Shown one piece after another: positions 31,751 through 40,525 of a DNA stretch of 47,909 nt (positions are counted from its first letter, which is position 1; every line of letters begins with the position of its first letter). The position numbers and the translations under genes were made by a program. The stretch comes from a virus: IMG/VR virus record IMGVR_UViG_3300028800_002454, positions 1-47,909 of that record; one strand, given 5' to 3'. The notes under the pieces are model-generated. The model was not told the DNA's origin. It worked only from the letters and a program-made list of their open reading frames with translations, and ran no database searches.

Positions 31751-34039
31751 TCAGTTGTCGGCATAAGGTGTGTACGCGGGCATGGGCGGCTGCACGAGCG
31801 CGACGCCACGAAATCCACGCACCCCCATGCTGTTGCGCCATTTCTCCATCCCGCGCGTGATGAGCAGGTCGGAGAAGCGCCGTTGTGTGCCGACAAATTC
31901 ACCTGCGGAATCGGCCCACAGTTTCCAGTCACTGAACAGTTCGGCAGTCAGCGATTTCGCATTGACCTCGCGCACGCAGCGCTCCTCGATCCATCGACCC
32001 AGTGCATCCTCGGCCTCGAAATATTCTTCGGTTGCCGCCCGCACCTGTTGCGGCGGATCGAGCCGTCCGAGACGTTGCCAGGCCAGACACCCCTGAACCG
32101 CCCACGCGAGAATCCCGTCACGCTCGGCGAGCAGCTTCTGCTGGAGCAACTTGTCGCGGCGCTCGGGTGGCACGGTGATCGTGAACGGGATCAGGTGCAG
32201 CCGCCGCTTCATCGCTTCATCGATGTTGCGGATCGCGGGCTTGTGGTTACCGGCGACGAACAACTTGAACTGCGGGAGAAACTCGAAAAAGTCCTGCCGC
32301 ATGAAGCGCGCAGAAATCCTGTCACCACCCGTGAGATTCTTGACTTTCGACTCGGCCCAGCGCCGCCCCTGCTCCGTTTCGATCGCAGCAACGAATCGCG
32401 CGCCGCGCAGGCCCGCCATATCCGTCGGATGCCGGTCGGTACGCGTTTCCATGAAAGTGTCCATCGGTGCATTAGCCGCGTAGTCGCCCAGGATCGTGGC
32501 CAGCGTGTTGACGAACACCGACTTGCCGTTGGCACCGGTGCCGTACAGGAAGAACAGCGCATGTTCCTGCGTGGACCCGGTCAGGGCATAGCCGGCCATC
32601 CGCTGCAGATAGGCCTGCAGCTCGACATCGTTCCCCGTCACTTCGGCGAGAAACTGCTGCCAGATGGGACAGGCTGCGCCATGCACGGGTGTTGCCGTGG
32701 TAATCCGGGTCATCCGGTCGGCACGCTCATGCGCTCGCTGTCCGCCGGTGCGCAGATTGATCACGCCACCCGGCGTGTTGAGCAGCCACAGATCGGCATC
32801 CCATTCGTCAGTACTGGCCGCATGACGGCGATCGGTACGTGCAAGTCGCTCGACACCGGCAACCGTGCCGGCGCTGGCCAGCTTCGCGGCGATCTTCGGA
32901 TTGTCAGCATGAACCGCCGCATGCCGGCAGACACTGCGGATCAGATCAATCGCCGCGAGGGTATCCTCGGTGCGCCAGCGCTGACCGTCCCACACGAGCC
33001 AGCGCCCCCATGCCGCGACGTAACGCCAGTCGCGGTGATAGCGTCGGGTGAACGCCAGGGCCAGCGCATCATCCGTGCCCCACACCGACTCATCACTACT
33101 GACCACGGGCTCAGTCGCATCGGCAATGTCGTGCATCTGCATGCGCGGCCCCTGCGCGATGAATGCCGGAACGTCGAAACCTTCGGCCACTGCATCAGCC
33201 GCATCCCATCCATCGGCGGCATCCTCGGGTGGGTACAGGATGTGGCAGGACTTCGCCCCTGCCGTGAGGATGGCCTGTGCCGCCTGCGTGGCGTACTCCC
33301 AGCCGGGTTTGTCACGGTCAGGCCAGACGAGCACAGTCTTGCCTGCGAGTGGCGACCAGTCGGTTTTTTCCACAGGAGCGTTCGCACCATGCATCGCCGT
33401 GGTCGCGACGAAGCCTGTGTCGATCAGCGCCTGCGCGCATTTCTCGCCTTCGACCAGGATGACCTGCGCGGCACCGATCATGCCCGGCTGGTTGTAGAGC
33501 GGACGCAGCGTTGGCGGTGCCATCTTGCGACGCTTCGCATCCCACGGCCGGAATTCCTTCTTCCGGCCTGGCGGGTCATAGCGGTAGACGACGGCGATTA
33601 GCTGGCTGCTGGCATCGAGGTAGTCCCATTTCGCCGTGGCTGGACCGAGGTCATCGACGGGCGCTTCCTTCTTCGTGCGGCGCCTGGGCATGGACGCACT
33701 CTGCCCGACCAGATCACGGGCCTGCTGCAGCACGCGCGGAAAATCCCCGTGCGTATCGATGCCACGCCATGCCGCGATCAGATTGAAGATGTCGCCGCCG
33801 TCGCCCGTCGCGCGGTCGGTCCACAGGCCGGCCTTGTCGCCTTCGAGCACGACTTCGAGGCTGTCGCCCGGGCTTCCCATGACATCGCCCACGAGGAACC
33901 TGCCCCGGCGTCGTCTGCCTGCCGGGAACATGACGGTCAGTACGGATTCGAGTCGGGCGAGCAGCGCCCCATGGATTTCGTCACGCCCGCCATCCGGCTG
34001 CGAAGTGGGAGACACGTGTGTCTCGTTAAAGTCCAGCAT
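31751..34039 (-). CDS. Phage primase-helicase (Toprim plus D5/P4-type SF3 helicase)
   Basis: 762 residues from ATG 34039. The N-terminal primase part contains the Toprim motifs VILVEGEK (E198) and VWPDRDKPG (D241, D243). The C-terminal part is a D5/DUF5906-type superfamily 3 helicase: Walker A LYGTGANGKSVF (about 498-509), a Walker B region ARFVAAIETEQGRRWAES, and sensor FVAGNHKPAIRNIDEAMKRR, followed by a D5 C-terminal winged segment. It would prime and unwind phage DNA. The expected CHC2-type zinc finger is absent, so the N-terminal 100 residues may form a different template-binding domain. Confidence 0.87.
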   Translation of the reverse strand: MLDFNETHVSPTSQPDGGRDEIHGALLARLESVLTVMFPAGRRRRGRFLVGDVMGSPGDSLEVVLEGDKAGLWTDRATGDGGDIFNLIAAWRGIDTHGDFPRVLQQARDLVGQSASMPRRRTKKEAPVDDLGPATAKWDYLDASSQLIAVVYRYDPPGRKKEFRPWDAKRRKMAPPTLRPLYNQPGMIGAAQVILVEGEKCAQALIDTGFVATTAMHGANAPVEKTDWSPLAGKTVLVWPDRDKPGWEYATQAAQAILTAGAKSCHILYPPEDAADGWDAADAVAEGFDVPAFIAQGPRMQMHDIADATEPVVSSDESVWGTDDALALAFTRRYHRDWRYVAAWGRWLVWDGQRWRTEDTLAAIDLIRSVCRHAAVHADNPKIAAKLASAGTVAGVERLARTDRRHAASTDEWDADLWLLNTPGGVINLRTGGQRAHERADRMTRITTATPVHGAACPIWQQFLAEVTGNDVELQAYLQRMAGYALTGSTQEHALFFLYGTGANGKSVFVNTLATILGDYAANAPMDTFMETRTDRHPTDMAGLRGARFVAAIETEQGRRWAESKVKNLTGGDRISARFMRQDFFEFLPQFKLFVAGNHKPAIRNIDEAMKRRLHLIPFTITVPPERRDKLLQQKLLAERDGILAWAVQGCLAWQRLGRLDPPQQVRAATEEYFEAEDALGRWIEERCVREVNAKSLTAELFSDWKLWADSAGEFVGTQRRFSDLLITRGMEKWRNSMGVRGFRGVALVQPPMPAYTPYADN

Positions 34040-34283
34040 CGATGCCCTCCTCACCCGCTGCCTGATTGATGATGGCTTGCCGTGCTTCGGCCCATGCGAC
34101 CAGCTCATCGAGCCTGAAACGCAGGAGCTTGCCGACCCGGTAATGCGGCAACTTCAGGCGTTCGCGCTCGCAGGCATGCGTGAGCCAGTACATCGGCAGA
34201 TTCAGACTGACGGCCGCTTCGCGTGCCGTGATCAGACGCTCGCCGAGCATGGCGGCAAGCGGCGTGGAATACAGATGGTTCAT
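34026..34283 (-). CDS. Small helix-turn-helix (excisionase-like) protein
   Basis: 85 residues from ATG 34283 with GGAGGA upstream. The sequence ERLITAREAAVSLNLPMYWL, ERLKLPHYRVGKLLRFRLDE is the MerR/excisionase-type HTH in which a helix pair is followed by a beta wing (YRVGKLLRF). It could be a recombination directionality factor or an early regulator. It overlaps the primase start by 14 bases and the nuclease stop by four. Confidence 0.65.
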   Translation of the reverse strand: MNHLYSTPLAAMLGERLITAREAAVSLNLPMYWLTHACERERLKLPHYRVGKLLRFRLDELVAWAEARQAIINQAAGEEGIDAGL

Positions 34284-35017
34284 GCCTGCGTCCTCCAACA
34301 GCGGTCCTGCCACGCGCACATCCGGCATTCGAAGTGAGTGGGGTCATTGAATCCGCGCGGCAGTCGCTCGCCGGCATCGCTTGCGCCGATCACGGTTACG
34401 GCACGGTCGGACATGCGCTGGGCGAGCACCGCATCGAACGGAACCAGCTCGATGTACAGGTCCATCGTGTCGGCGTTGATTGCCGTGAACACGGCGGGAT
34501 GCACGTGCAGACCGAGATAGGCCTGGTAGAGCGCGACCTGTGCGGCATAGATGGGTTTGGCGACGGCGAGCCGGTGCTTGAGCAATTCGCGCCACGACTT
34601 GCCGCCGAGGCACTTGTTTTCCCAGAGCGCCGGATAGCTGACGTCGTCGGGGCCGCCTACGAGCACACCATCGATGTGCCCCTGCAGCCGGCCGTCGAGT
34701 GCCGAGAATCCGAACTGCTCGCCATCGGCCTTGCGAGTGCGCAGATCGAATCCGGCATCACGCAGCCACGCGACCATGCAGTCCTCCATCACATGGCCAC
34801 GCTCGAAGATGCGCAGCATGCGGCCCGGAAAATCGCGCCCGTGATCGACAGCAGTGCGTTCGTACTCGTACTGCAATGCACGTTCGCACGCGGCTCCCAG
34901 ACGCGAGGCACCGAGATATGTGCGACTGCCTTCACGCTTGCTCGTGCGCTGCATGCCGGCATCGATCAACGTGGTAATCCGTTCCGACAGCGTGGACGAA
35001 GAATTGAAATCCATCAT
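34280..35017 (-). CDS. PD-(D/E)XK nuclease (Cas4/RecB-like)
   Basis: 245 residues from ATG 35017 (a second ATG follows at once), with GGGAGGT upstream. Motifs: YLGASRLGAACERALQYEYE at the N-terminus with a cysteine, LQGHIDGVLVGG with the catalytic D, YPALWENKCLGGKSW with E-x-K, and a C-terminal cluster FECRMCAWQDRCW. An N-terminal cysteine with three C-terminal ones is the iron-sulphur layout of Cas4/AddB-type nucleases. Likely role: exonuclease for recombination or host-DNA breakdown, paired with the ssDNA-binding and RecA-like genes upstream. Confidence 0.78.
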   Translation of the reverse strand: MMDFNSSSTLSERITTLIDAGMQRTSKREGSRTYLGASRLGAACERALQYEYERTAVDHGRDFPGRMLRIFERGHVMEDCMVAWLRDAGFDLRTRKADGEQFGFSALDGRLQGHIDGVLVGGPDDVSYPALWENKCLGGKSWRELLKHRLAVAKPIYAAQVALYQAYLGLHVHPAVFTAINADTMDLYIELVPFDAVLAQRMSDRAVTVIGASDAGERLPRGFNDPTHFECRMCAWQDRCWRTQA

Positions 35018-35478
35018 TGCGCGACCTCCCACGGCAGGTCGTCTGCCATATCAGCAAACGGATCGCGCGGTGGCGTCGTTCCGCGCACGGTGGACTGGCG
35101 CGTTGTTTCGTGGTGCGCGACCAGCTGTTCCGTCCAGCAGGTGACGATCGCGTCAATCACGCGCAGGGCTTCTTCTACGGCATACGCGCCGAGGGGCTTG
35201 TCGAAACCAATCTCGCCAGCGGCTTCGCCGAAGGCCTTGAGGCACCGTTTCATTGCGGCGCGTTCAACTTCAGTCGGATCAATCATCGTGTTCTCCGCAA
35301 GGGTTGCGCCGCCGTCCAGGGCACGAAGCCTGGTGCCGTACAGCGCATGGAAAGCGTCCTGGCAGCGTCGCGAGCAGAACGCCCAGTCAATCGGGTAGCG
35401 CCGGGGATTGCCGATACCGTGACGGGTATCGGCATGCGCGAGTCCCCGGGCCTGACGGGTGCAGACCCAGCATTTCAT
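35014..35478 (-). CDS. DUF6511-like zinc-binding phage protein
   Basis: 154 residues from ATG 35478 (MKCWVCTRQARGLAHADTRH). The first 45 residues have CWVC and FCSRRCQDAF, a likely four-cysteine zinc site. The rest is helical (AAMKRCLKAFGEAAGEI, AVEEALRVIDAIVTCWTEQL) and ends ADDLPWEV, a motif of the type D-D-L-P-W that is common at the end of phage ssDNA-binding and related proteins. Function unknown; it sits in the recombination block. Confidence 0.65.
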   Translation of the reverse strand: MKCWVCTRQARGLAHADTRHGIGNPRRYPIDWAFCSRRCQDAFHALYGTRLRALDGGATLAENTMIDPTEVERAAMKRCLKAFGEAAGEIGFDKPLGAYAVEEALRVIDAIVTCWTEQLVAHHETTRQSTVRGTTPPRDPFADMADDLPWEVAQ

Positions 35479-35492
35479 TGGGGATCTTCTCG

Positions 35493-36119
35493 TCAGGCCC
35501 ATGCAGGTTTGCCCGCCGGTGCCGGTCGGGTCGTGGTCGGCGCGGGACGGAAAGTTGGCGCGGTCTGTGCCGGAGCACCCGACTGGCCGCCGGAGCCCGA
35601 GGGCTTTGAGGCCGCGGCCATGAACGCGGCGTAGTCGGCGTGATCCGGTTCGACCGCCATGCGCACGACGTTGCGGTCATCGCCGCGCCCATCCTTCTCG
35701 ATGTCCACGCGCACGATGAAGTCGATGCCATCGAGATCGGCGAAACTCTCGATGCGGCGGGCAGCCGATGCCTGCGGACTGTTGTCCTGCGGATGGACGT
35801 GACGAGCGCTGTTGAGAATTGCGCGGATGAAGCTGCGCCCCATCTGCCCCCAGGTCGGTCCCTTGCGGGAGTGGAGGCCGATGTTCGTCCACATCTTGCG
35901 TTTGGCATACGGGCCGTCGGTCACGACAAATTCACAGGCCAGATAGACCGAGCCCGTCTCGAACGATTCGGTCGCGTACCCGCCAGTCCAGCCCTGCTCG
36001 GGATCGTCATGGCCACCGGGTTTGATGGTCATGCGAACCGGTACGACGGTGCCCTTCGGGATCAGCTCAAAACCAGCGTGCTGTGCATCGGCATCGTTGA
36101 AGTCGTTCCATTGGGACAT
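35493..36119 (-). CDS. Possible ssDNA-binding / recombination accessory protein
   Basis: 208 residues from ATG 36119 (MSQWNDFNDADAQHAGFELI). The N-terminal two-thirds is beta-rich with PKGTVVPVRMTIKPGG, YLACEFVVTDGPYAKRKMWT and FIVRVDIEKDG, an OB-fold-like pattern seen in phage DUF669-type proteins. The tail is a flexible proline/alanine/threonine-rich linker, as in ssDNA-binding proteins. It lies between the RecA-like ATPase and the nuclease. The ssDNA-binding role is inferred from layout, not from a firm family match. Confidence 0.5.
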   Translation of the reverse strand: MSQWNDFNDADAQHAGFELIPKGTVVPVRMTIKPGGHDDPEQGWTGGYATESFETGSVYLACEFVVTDGPYAKRKMWTNIGLHSRKGPTWGQMGRSFIRAILNSARHVHPQDNSPQASAARRIESFADLDGIDFIVRVDIEKDGRGDDRNVVRMAVEPDHADYAAFMAAASKPSGSGGQSGAPAQTAPTFRPAPTTTRPAPAGKPAWA

Positions 36120-36121
36120 GA

Positions 36122-36943
36122 TCAGTTCCTCGTCGTCGGGGATTGGGTCGCTGCGGCTGCGCATTTGCGGATCAGCGCGTGGAGATCGGGCGGCTCGAGC
36201 AGGTCGAGCTGACCAGAGCGATCCTTGGCCGGATAGCCGTAGGGGTTGAGCGTGTGGGTGACGAACGCGCGGTAGGAGGTGCCGTCGTCGGCCTTGATCT
36301 CGGCGAGCGTGACGACCTCGTCAACGATGCCGGGCAGCTCGGCGGCAGTCTTCGAGCCTTCGATCTGCGGGGTGAACACCTTGCGGTTGAAATCGTCGAC
36401 GCGCTCGTCGAGAATCGCGACGAACACGACGTTCTTGCCGCGCGCATGCTGCAGGTGGGTCAGTGCCGCGAGCATTTCGGTGCCGAGCAAGCCATAGGCA
36501 CCACGCATGTCGGGCTTGCCCGTGCGATCGGACACGGCCTGCGGCTGGGTTCTGGCCCAGATCAGTGCCAGGCGTGCGAGCACCGTGATGCTGTCGACGA
36601 AGTACGTGTCGTAACGGGTCAACTGCGCCGGATCGCCGAAGCGATCGCATACGTGGCGGAAATGCGCATCCGAGAACGGTACCTCCGGCGGCAGGGCCGG
36701 GTTGGAGCCCGCGAGGAACACGACGAGGTCGCGGAATTCAGGCCAGGTAGCCGGGCGCATGCAGTCGCCCTGCCAGTCGCGCACAGAGAGGTCGCCAGCC
36801 TCGAGATCGACGAACAGCGTCGAGGCCTCGGGCAGAGTTCTCAGCAGGCTGGTCTTGCCGATGCCGCTCTTGCCAAGCACGGCGATCTTGACGCCCTGGC
36901 GCTCGGCTAGTCGCTGGTCAGCGGTGATGATGGGAAGCGCCAT
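36122..36943 (-). CDS. RecA-like AAA_24 phage ATPase
   Basis: 273 residues from ATG 36943 with GGAGG before it and TAATG coupling to the antirepressor gene. Walker A is VLGKSGIGKTSLL (about 22-34); Walker B is DTYFVDSITVLARLAL (about 124-139). This AAA_24 family in phages is a RecA/Sak4-type ATPase used with an ssDNA-binding protein for single-strand annealing. The gene order (ATPase, beta-rich protein, zinc protein, PD-(D/E)XK nuclease) supports a phage recombination system. Confidence 0.8.
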   Translation of the reverse strand: MALPIITADQRLAERQGVKIAVLGKSGIGKTSLLRTLPEASTLFVDLEAGDLSVRDWQGDCMRPATWPEFRDLVVFLAGSNPALPPEVPFSDAHFRHVCDRFGDPAQLTRYDTYFVDSITVLARLALIWARTQPQAVSDRTGKPDMRGAYGLLGTEMLAALTHLQHARGKNVVFVAILDERVDDFNRKVFTPQIEGSKTAAELPGIVDEVVTLAEIKADDGTSYRAFVTHTLNPYGYPAKDRSGQLDLLEPPDLHALIRKCAAAATQSPTTRN

Positions 36944-37692
36944 TACGCGGCCTCCTTCAGCAGATCCGCAACCGCCGGATTCCAGAGAATCTGGTAGCCC
37001 GAGTGACCGTTGCGCGAGTAGGGCATAGCCTCGGCCCAGGCCTCGCCTGCCTCGGTCAGCTCCCACTCGTCGCGGTCATTGCGCGCCTGCAGACCGTGAC
37101 GCGCAAGGCGCAGGTTGGCCGCTTTCGCCGAGATGCTCAGAAGCTGGCCAACCTGCGTGGCGTTGAGCGAGCAGATGGGCGCATCCGCAGCGGGCAACGC
37201 GCGGCGCAGCGTTTCGACGGCGATGCCGGTGTTCTCGTGGATGCAGGTCAGCGTTGCAGCCATCGCAATGCCGGCCTTGACGCCAGGTACCTTCGCCACG
37301 GCCTCGCCGATCAGCAGGATCGACGACACGCGGTCCTGGGTCGGTGCGGGCAGGCTGGCGACGGCGTTGTAGCTGCCGGTATTGCGGATCGCAGGCAGCA
37401 CCTCGCTCGTGACCCAGCGCTTGAAGCGCTTCGCGGCGTCCTTGGTGCAGCCGAGGATCAGGGCATACAGTCCCGATTCGTTTACGTGGTTCTGGCGCTG
37501 ACGGCCGCCAGGCGTAAGGGTGTCCAATTTCTGGACATCCTCGTCATCGACATGCGATTCGACGGCCTGGCGCGAATTACCGAACTCGAGCACAGTGCAC
37601 ACGTCATTGGCGTTGAACCAAGGCTGGCCAGCGTCATCGACATGGACGCGCACTGCGTGGGCTTCGAATTCGAACGGAAGGATATTCGTCAT
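36943..37692 (-). CDS. BRO-N domain antirepressor
   Basis: 249 residues. The N-terminal BRO-N domain is clear: PFEFEAHAVRVHVDDAGQPW, FNANDVCTVLEFGNSRQAVE, VNESGLYALILGCTKDAAKR and FKRWVTSEVLPAIRNTGSYN. The C-terminal half has a winged-helix-like end (LNATQVGQLLSISAKAANLR, DEWELTEAGEAWAEA). BRO-N proteins bind DNA and often relieve phage repression. Its expected target, a CI-type repressor, is not found within the element. Confidence 0.85.
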   Translation of the reverse strand: MTNILPFEFEAHAVRVHVDDAGQPWFNANDVCTVLEFGNSRQAVESHVDDEDVQKLDTLTPGGRQRQNHVNESGLYALILGCTKDAAKRFKRWVTSEVLPAIRNTGSYNAVASLPAPTQDRVSSILLIGEAVAKVPGVKAGIAMAATLTCIHENTGIAVETLRRALPAADAPICSLNATQVGQLLSISAKAANLRLARHGLQARNDRDEWELTEAGEAWAEAMPYSRNGHSGYQILWNPAVADLLKEAA

Positions 37693-37694
37693 GG

Positions 37695-38180
37695 TCAGGC
37701 TCCCATGTCGTTGAGGAGGGCCAGCCGGAAAGTCGGCTTACCGGGTTTGGTGGTACGAGCCGACGCAAACTGCTCGCGCAATGCCGGCGGCCAGTTCGAG
37801 AAGCGTGATTCGGGAATCGACAGCTCAACGTCGACGTAGTCCTCGGCTCGCTCATCGGCAGCCGTGATGCGTGCGGCCATTTCGGAGAGGCGCGCCTGAT
37901 CCCAGGACACGCGGCGCGGCAGTTCGAACGTGATGCGCAGCGCGCCGTCGGACACGTGCGTGGTGCCGAAGTCGCGACCGGAGTCACGCAGGGCTGCGCG
38001 AGCCTGTTCGCCGTATGCGGCATCGAGCGCCGCGTCGAACTTCGCGCGGGCCGACTTCAGCCACTCGGCGGCATCGGTGAGGTTGCGGTGGATCTCGGCT
38101 TTCTGGGCCGCAGGAAGCGCGGCCAGCTGGGCCACGGTCATCGCCGCTAGGTCGGCGGGGAAGATCGTCATATCGGTCAT
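37695..38180 (-). CDS. Unknown early phage protein
   Basis: 161 residues from ATG 38180, chosen over 38192 because GGAG lies ten bases before it. The first half is helical and alanine-rich (FPADLAAMTVAQLAALPAAQ, DAAEWLKSARAKFDAALDAA); the second half has beta character (HVSDGALRITFELPRRVSWD, YVDVELSIPESRFSNWPPAL). No family is recognised with confidence. Its place at the start of the early operon, before the antirepressor, suggests a replication or regulatory accessory. Confidence 0.55.
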   Translation of the reverse strand: MTDMTIFPADLAAMTVAQLAALPAAQKAEIHRNLTDAAEWLKSARAKFDAALDAAYGEQARAALRDSGRDFGTTHVSDGALRITFELPRRVSWDQARLSEMAARITAADERAEDYVDVELSIPESRFSNWPPALREQFASARTTKPGKPTFRLALLNDMGA

Positions 38181-38191
38181 GGCGATCTCCA

Positions 38192-38449
38192 TCAGCGAAC
38201 CGAGCGCTCGGAGGTCGAGTCGTGCAGTGCGCCACGCTCGAACTCGAGGATCGCATCGAGCGGATAGCTCACGCGCTTGGAAAGCTTCAGGTACTTCGGT
38301 CCGCGCCCTTCGCTGCGCCAGCGTTGCAGCGTCTTGGGGCTGATGCCCCAGCGCTGCGCGAGCTCGTTCTCGCTGAGCACGCGGCGATCACCGGGGGAAA
38401 AGATCGCCTCGTGGTGCGACCGGGTAACACCGTCTGTCATCGTCGTCAT
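38192..38449 (-). CDS. Helix-turn-helix regulator (AlpA/excisionase-like), first early gene
   Basis: 85 residues from ATG 38449 with AGGAG nine bases upstream. The core VLSENELAQRWGISPKTLQR, WRSEGRGPKYLKLSKRVSYP is the MerR/AlpA-type HTH plus wing. As the first gene of the early operon, directly below a repeat array (38501-38563), it may autoregulate this promoter or act as excision factor for the recombinase. Confidence 0.75.
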   Translation of the reverse strand: MTTMTDGVTRSHHEAIFSPGDRRVLSENELAQRWGISPKTLQRWRSEGRGPKYLKLSKRVSYPLDAILEFERGALHDSTSERSVR

Positions 38450-38500
38450 CAAAGTCTCCTGTGACGCTGTTGAGGAACAGGTGTCATTTCAGGATTTCGA

Positions 38501-38563
38501 TGGCGAACCTTTAAGGGAGCCATTGGCGAACCACGCAGAAACTTCTGGTTCGCCAATTCGCCA
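38501..38563. promoter_or_regulatory. Operator-like repeat array upstream of the early operon
   Basis: The nine-base unit TGGCGAACC occurs directly at 38501-38509 and 38524-38532 and inverted (GGTTCGCCA) at 38547-38555, with a further partial TTCGCCA copy at 38557-38563. The pair TTGGCGAACC...GGTTCGCCAA is a perfect ten-base palindrome with a 14-base spacer. The array fills the gap between the integration-module terminator and the early HTH gene, the place for a lysogeny operator. Confidence 0.6.
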
Positions 38564-38567
38564 GGTC

Positions 38568-38594
38568 AAAAAAATGGCGAGCACTGCGCTCGCC
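38568..38594 (-). terminator. Rho-independent terminator of the integration module
   Basis: On the minus strand a perfect seven-base stem (GGCGAGC / GCTCGCC, plus-strand arms 38576-38582 and 38588-38594) with a five-base loop is followed one base later by seven T residues. It lies 25 bases after the stop of the last integration-module gene and insulates the early operon. Confidence 0.8.
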
Positions 38595-38618
38595 GTCGGG
38601 AAAAATGGTGCTGGGAAT

Positions 38619-39110
38619 TCAGACTGGACGTTCGGGGAATCCGAGCAGCCGGCGCTGCTCGGCCCAGTCTCGGGGTAGCAATGCTGCGCGGCCGCGCAGC
38701 GCGTGAAGATCCAGTTGCCGCGGTTGCCGTCCGTCGAAAATCGCCTCAATGATGTCGGGCGCAAGCAGCGTCAGGCGCAGCACCTCGGCCACCCAGCCGG
38801 GCTCGAGCTTCAACGTCCGCGCCAGCTCCGTGGCCGTCGCATAATGGCCCTGCTCGATCTGCCGCTTCCAGTAGAAAGCCTTGCCGAGCATGCGAATCAT
38901 CGGCAGGTCGATTCCGCCGCCCGTTATCGCGGAGTGCTCACCCGGTGGTGGGATCAGCAGCTTGCGGTTGTGCCGTCGTTTCACGGACAGCGCTACGGTC
39001 GTGACGCGCTGCGTGCCGTCGTAATAGCTGCGAGAACCGCCGGCCACCTCGACGCGGATCGTGCGCGGATCCGGCGGCAGACACTTCGCGCCCGAGGTGT
39101 CGCGCTTCAT
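38619..39110 (-). CDS. HTH (KorB/ParB-like) protein coupled to the recombinase
   Basis: 163 residues whose ATG overlaps the recombinase stop (ATGA). The middle contains ATATELARTLKLEPGWVAEV, LRLTLLAPDIIEAIFDGRQP, the ParB/KorB-type HTH in which a helix pair is followed by L-A-P-x-I-x-E-A-I-x-x-G-x-Q-P. Proteins of this shape commonly follow serine recombinases in DUF2924-type mobile modules. It probably binds DNA at the att site or the module promoter. The exact role is unknown. Confidence 0.68.
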   Translation of the reverse strand: MKRDTSGAKCLPPDPRTIRVEVAGGSRSYYDGTQRVTTVALSVKRRHNRKLLIPPPGEHSAITGGGIDLPMIRMLGKAFYWKRQIEQGHYATATELARTLKLEPGWVAEVLRLTLLAPDIIEAIFDGRQPRQLDLHALRGRAALLPRDWAEQRRLLGFPERPV

Positions 39111-40525
39111 CGCGCCACCTCCATCGCGTCCGGGCGAGATTCCTCGACGAGCGGGTGCGCGCTGATGTCCTGACCGAGGCCGAGCCAGCCATCCTCACGC
39201 CAGTGGATGTCGAGTCCCTGCGCATGCAGCTGGACTCGTTCGATCAGGAGTCGCGCGAGCCGCTGCTGCTCCACCGGAAACAGCTGCTCCCACACCGCGC
39301 CGATGCGCTGCATGGCCACGACCACCTGTGGTTCATCGAGCGCCGCGCCGGCGGGATGCCGTTGGCATGACCGCCATGCGCCGATCAGCACCTCGGGCGC
39401 GCTCAAGGCCGCATGAATCTGGACCAGCACGGCCTGCTCGATCTCGGCTGCGGGCAGATGGCCCGTGCCGGGGATCTCCGGAGCGAGCGTCGCGCCGGCA
39501 TGTCGGCGCTTATGCAGGTAGGGCACGTAGTACCGGTAGATCCGGCCGCTTTTCTTGCGCACGAACGTGTGTAGCATGCGCTGGCCATCCGGTGCAAAGA
39601 GCAGCCCGGCGAGCAGTGCCGAGTGCTTTGAGCGCCGCTCGCGTGGGCCCTGCTGGCGTCGTTCAATGAATGCGTGCGCAGCGTTCCACAGTTCCTGCGG
39701 CACTATGGGCTCATGCTGCCCGGCGAAATACTGGCCCTTGTGGTGGATCTCGCCGAGATACACGCGGCTGCGCAGTACATGGAAAATGAACTGCTGGTCG
39801 ATCGGACGACCAGTACGGTGACGCCCGTCTTGCGTGACCCATGCCTTGGTGGTGCGACCTTCGATGGCGAACTCGCGCACGAGACGCGCCGCCGATCCGT
39901 GTTCGCCATACCGCCGGAAGATATCCCGCACGAGCATGGCCTCCGGCTCATTGACGACCAGTCGCCGATCGACGACGTCGTAGCCGAGCGGCGGCATGCC
40001 ACCCATCCACATGCCACGCGCCTTGCTCGCGGCAAACTTGTCGCGGATGCGCTCGCCCGTCACCTCGCGCTCGAACTGCGCGAACGACAGCAGAATGTTC
40101 AGCGTCAGTCGCCCCATCGAGGTCGTCGTGTTGAACTGCTGCGTGACGGCGACAAAAGAGACACCGCACCGGTCGAACACGTCGACGAGTCGAGCAAAAT
40201 CCGGGAGACTGCGCGTGAGCCGGTCGATCTTGTAGACCACCACGATGTCGATCGTGCCAGCCTCGATATCGGCAAGCAGTCGCTGCAATGATGGCCGATC
40301 GAGATTGCCGCCGGAATATCCGCCGTCGTCGTACCCGTCGTTCACCGCGATCCAGCCCTCGTGACGCTGGCTTGCGATGTAGGCGAGACCCGCATCGCGC
40401 TGTGCTTCGAGGCTGTTGTATTCTTGATCGAGGCCTTCGTCGCTGGACTTCCGCGTGTACACGGCACAGCGTTTTTTCGGGGTGACCGTAGCAGGCATGG
40501 GCGCGATGTTGCGTGTCCCCTTCAT
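39107..40525 (-). CDS. Serine recombinase (prophage integrase)
   Basis: 472 residues from ATG 40525, which overlaps the DUF2924 stop. The resolvase domain has CAVYTRKSSDEG with the nucleophile serine at about 27, VVYKIDRLTRSLPDFARLVD, and LTLNILLSFAQFEREVTGER leading into the long E helix. The recombinase domain follows (GGMPPLGYDVVDRRLVVNEP). Where large serine integrases usually have a zinc ribbon, this protein reads LLAGLLFAPDGQRMLHTFV without the cysteines. Mid-length for the group. It would integrate and excise the prophage without host factors. Confidence 0.9.
   Translation of the reverse strand: MKGTRNIAPMPATVTPKKRCAVYTRKSSDEGLDQEYNSLEAQRDAGLAYIASQRHEGWIAVNDGYDDGGYSGGNLDRPSLQRLLADIEAGTIDIVVVYKIDRLTRSLPDFARLVDVFDRCGVSFVAVTQQFNTTTSMGRLTLNILLSFAQFEREVTGERIRDKFAASKARGMWMGGMPPLGYDVVDRRLVVNEPEAMLVRDIFRRYGEHGSAARLVREFAIEGRTTKAWVTQDGRHRTGRPIDQQFIFHVLRSRVYLGEIHHKGQYFAGQHEPIVPQELWNAAHAFIERRQQGPRERRSKHSALLAGLLFAPDGQRMLHTFVRKKSGRIYRYYVPYLHKRRHAGATLAPEIPGTGHLPAAEIEQAVLVQIHAALSAPEVLIGAWRSCQRHPAGAALDEPQVVVAMQRIGAVWEQLFPVEQQRLARLLIERVQLHAQGLDIHWREDGWLGLGQDISAHPLVEESRPDAMEVAR

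Noticed and set aside
31112-33601. 829-residue plus-strand reading frame
   Set aside because: Opposite strand of the primase-helicase and resolvase genes, which have clear motifs; the frame has no recognisable domain.
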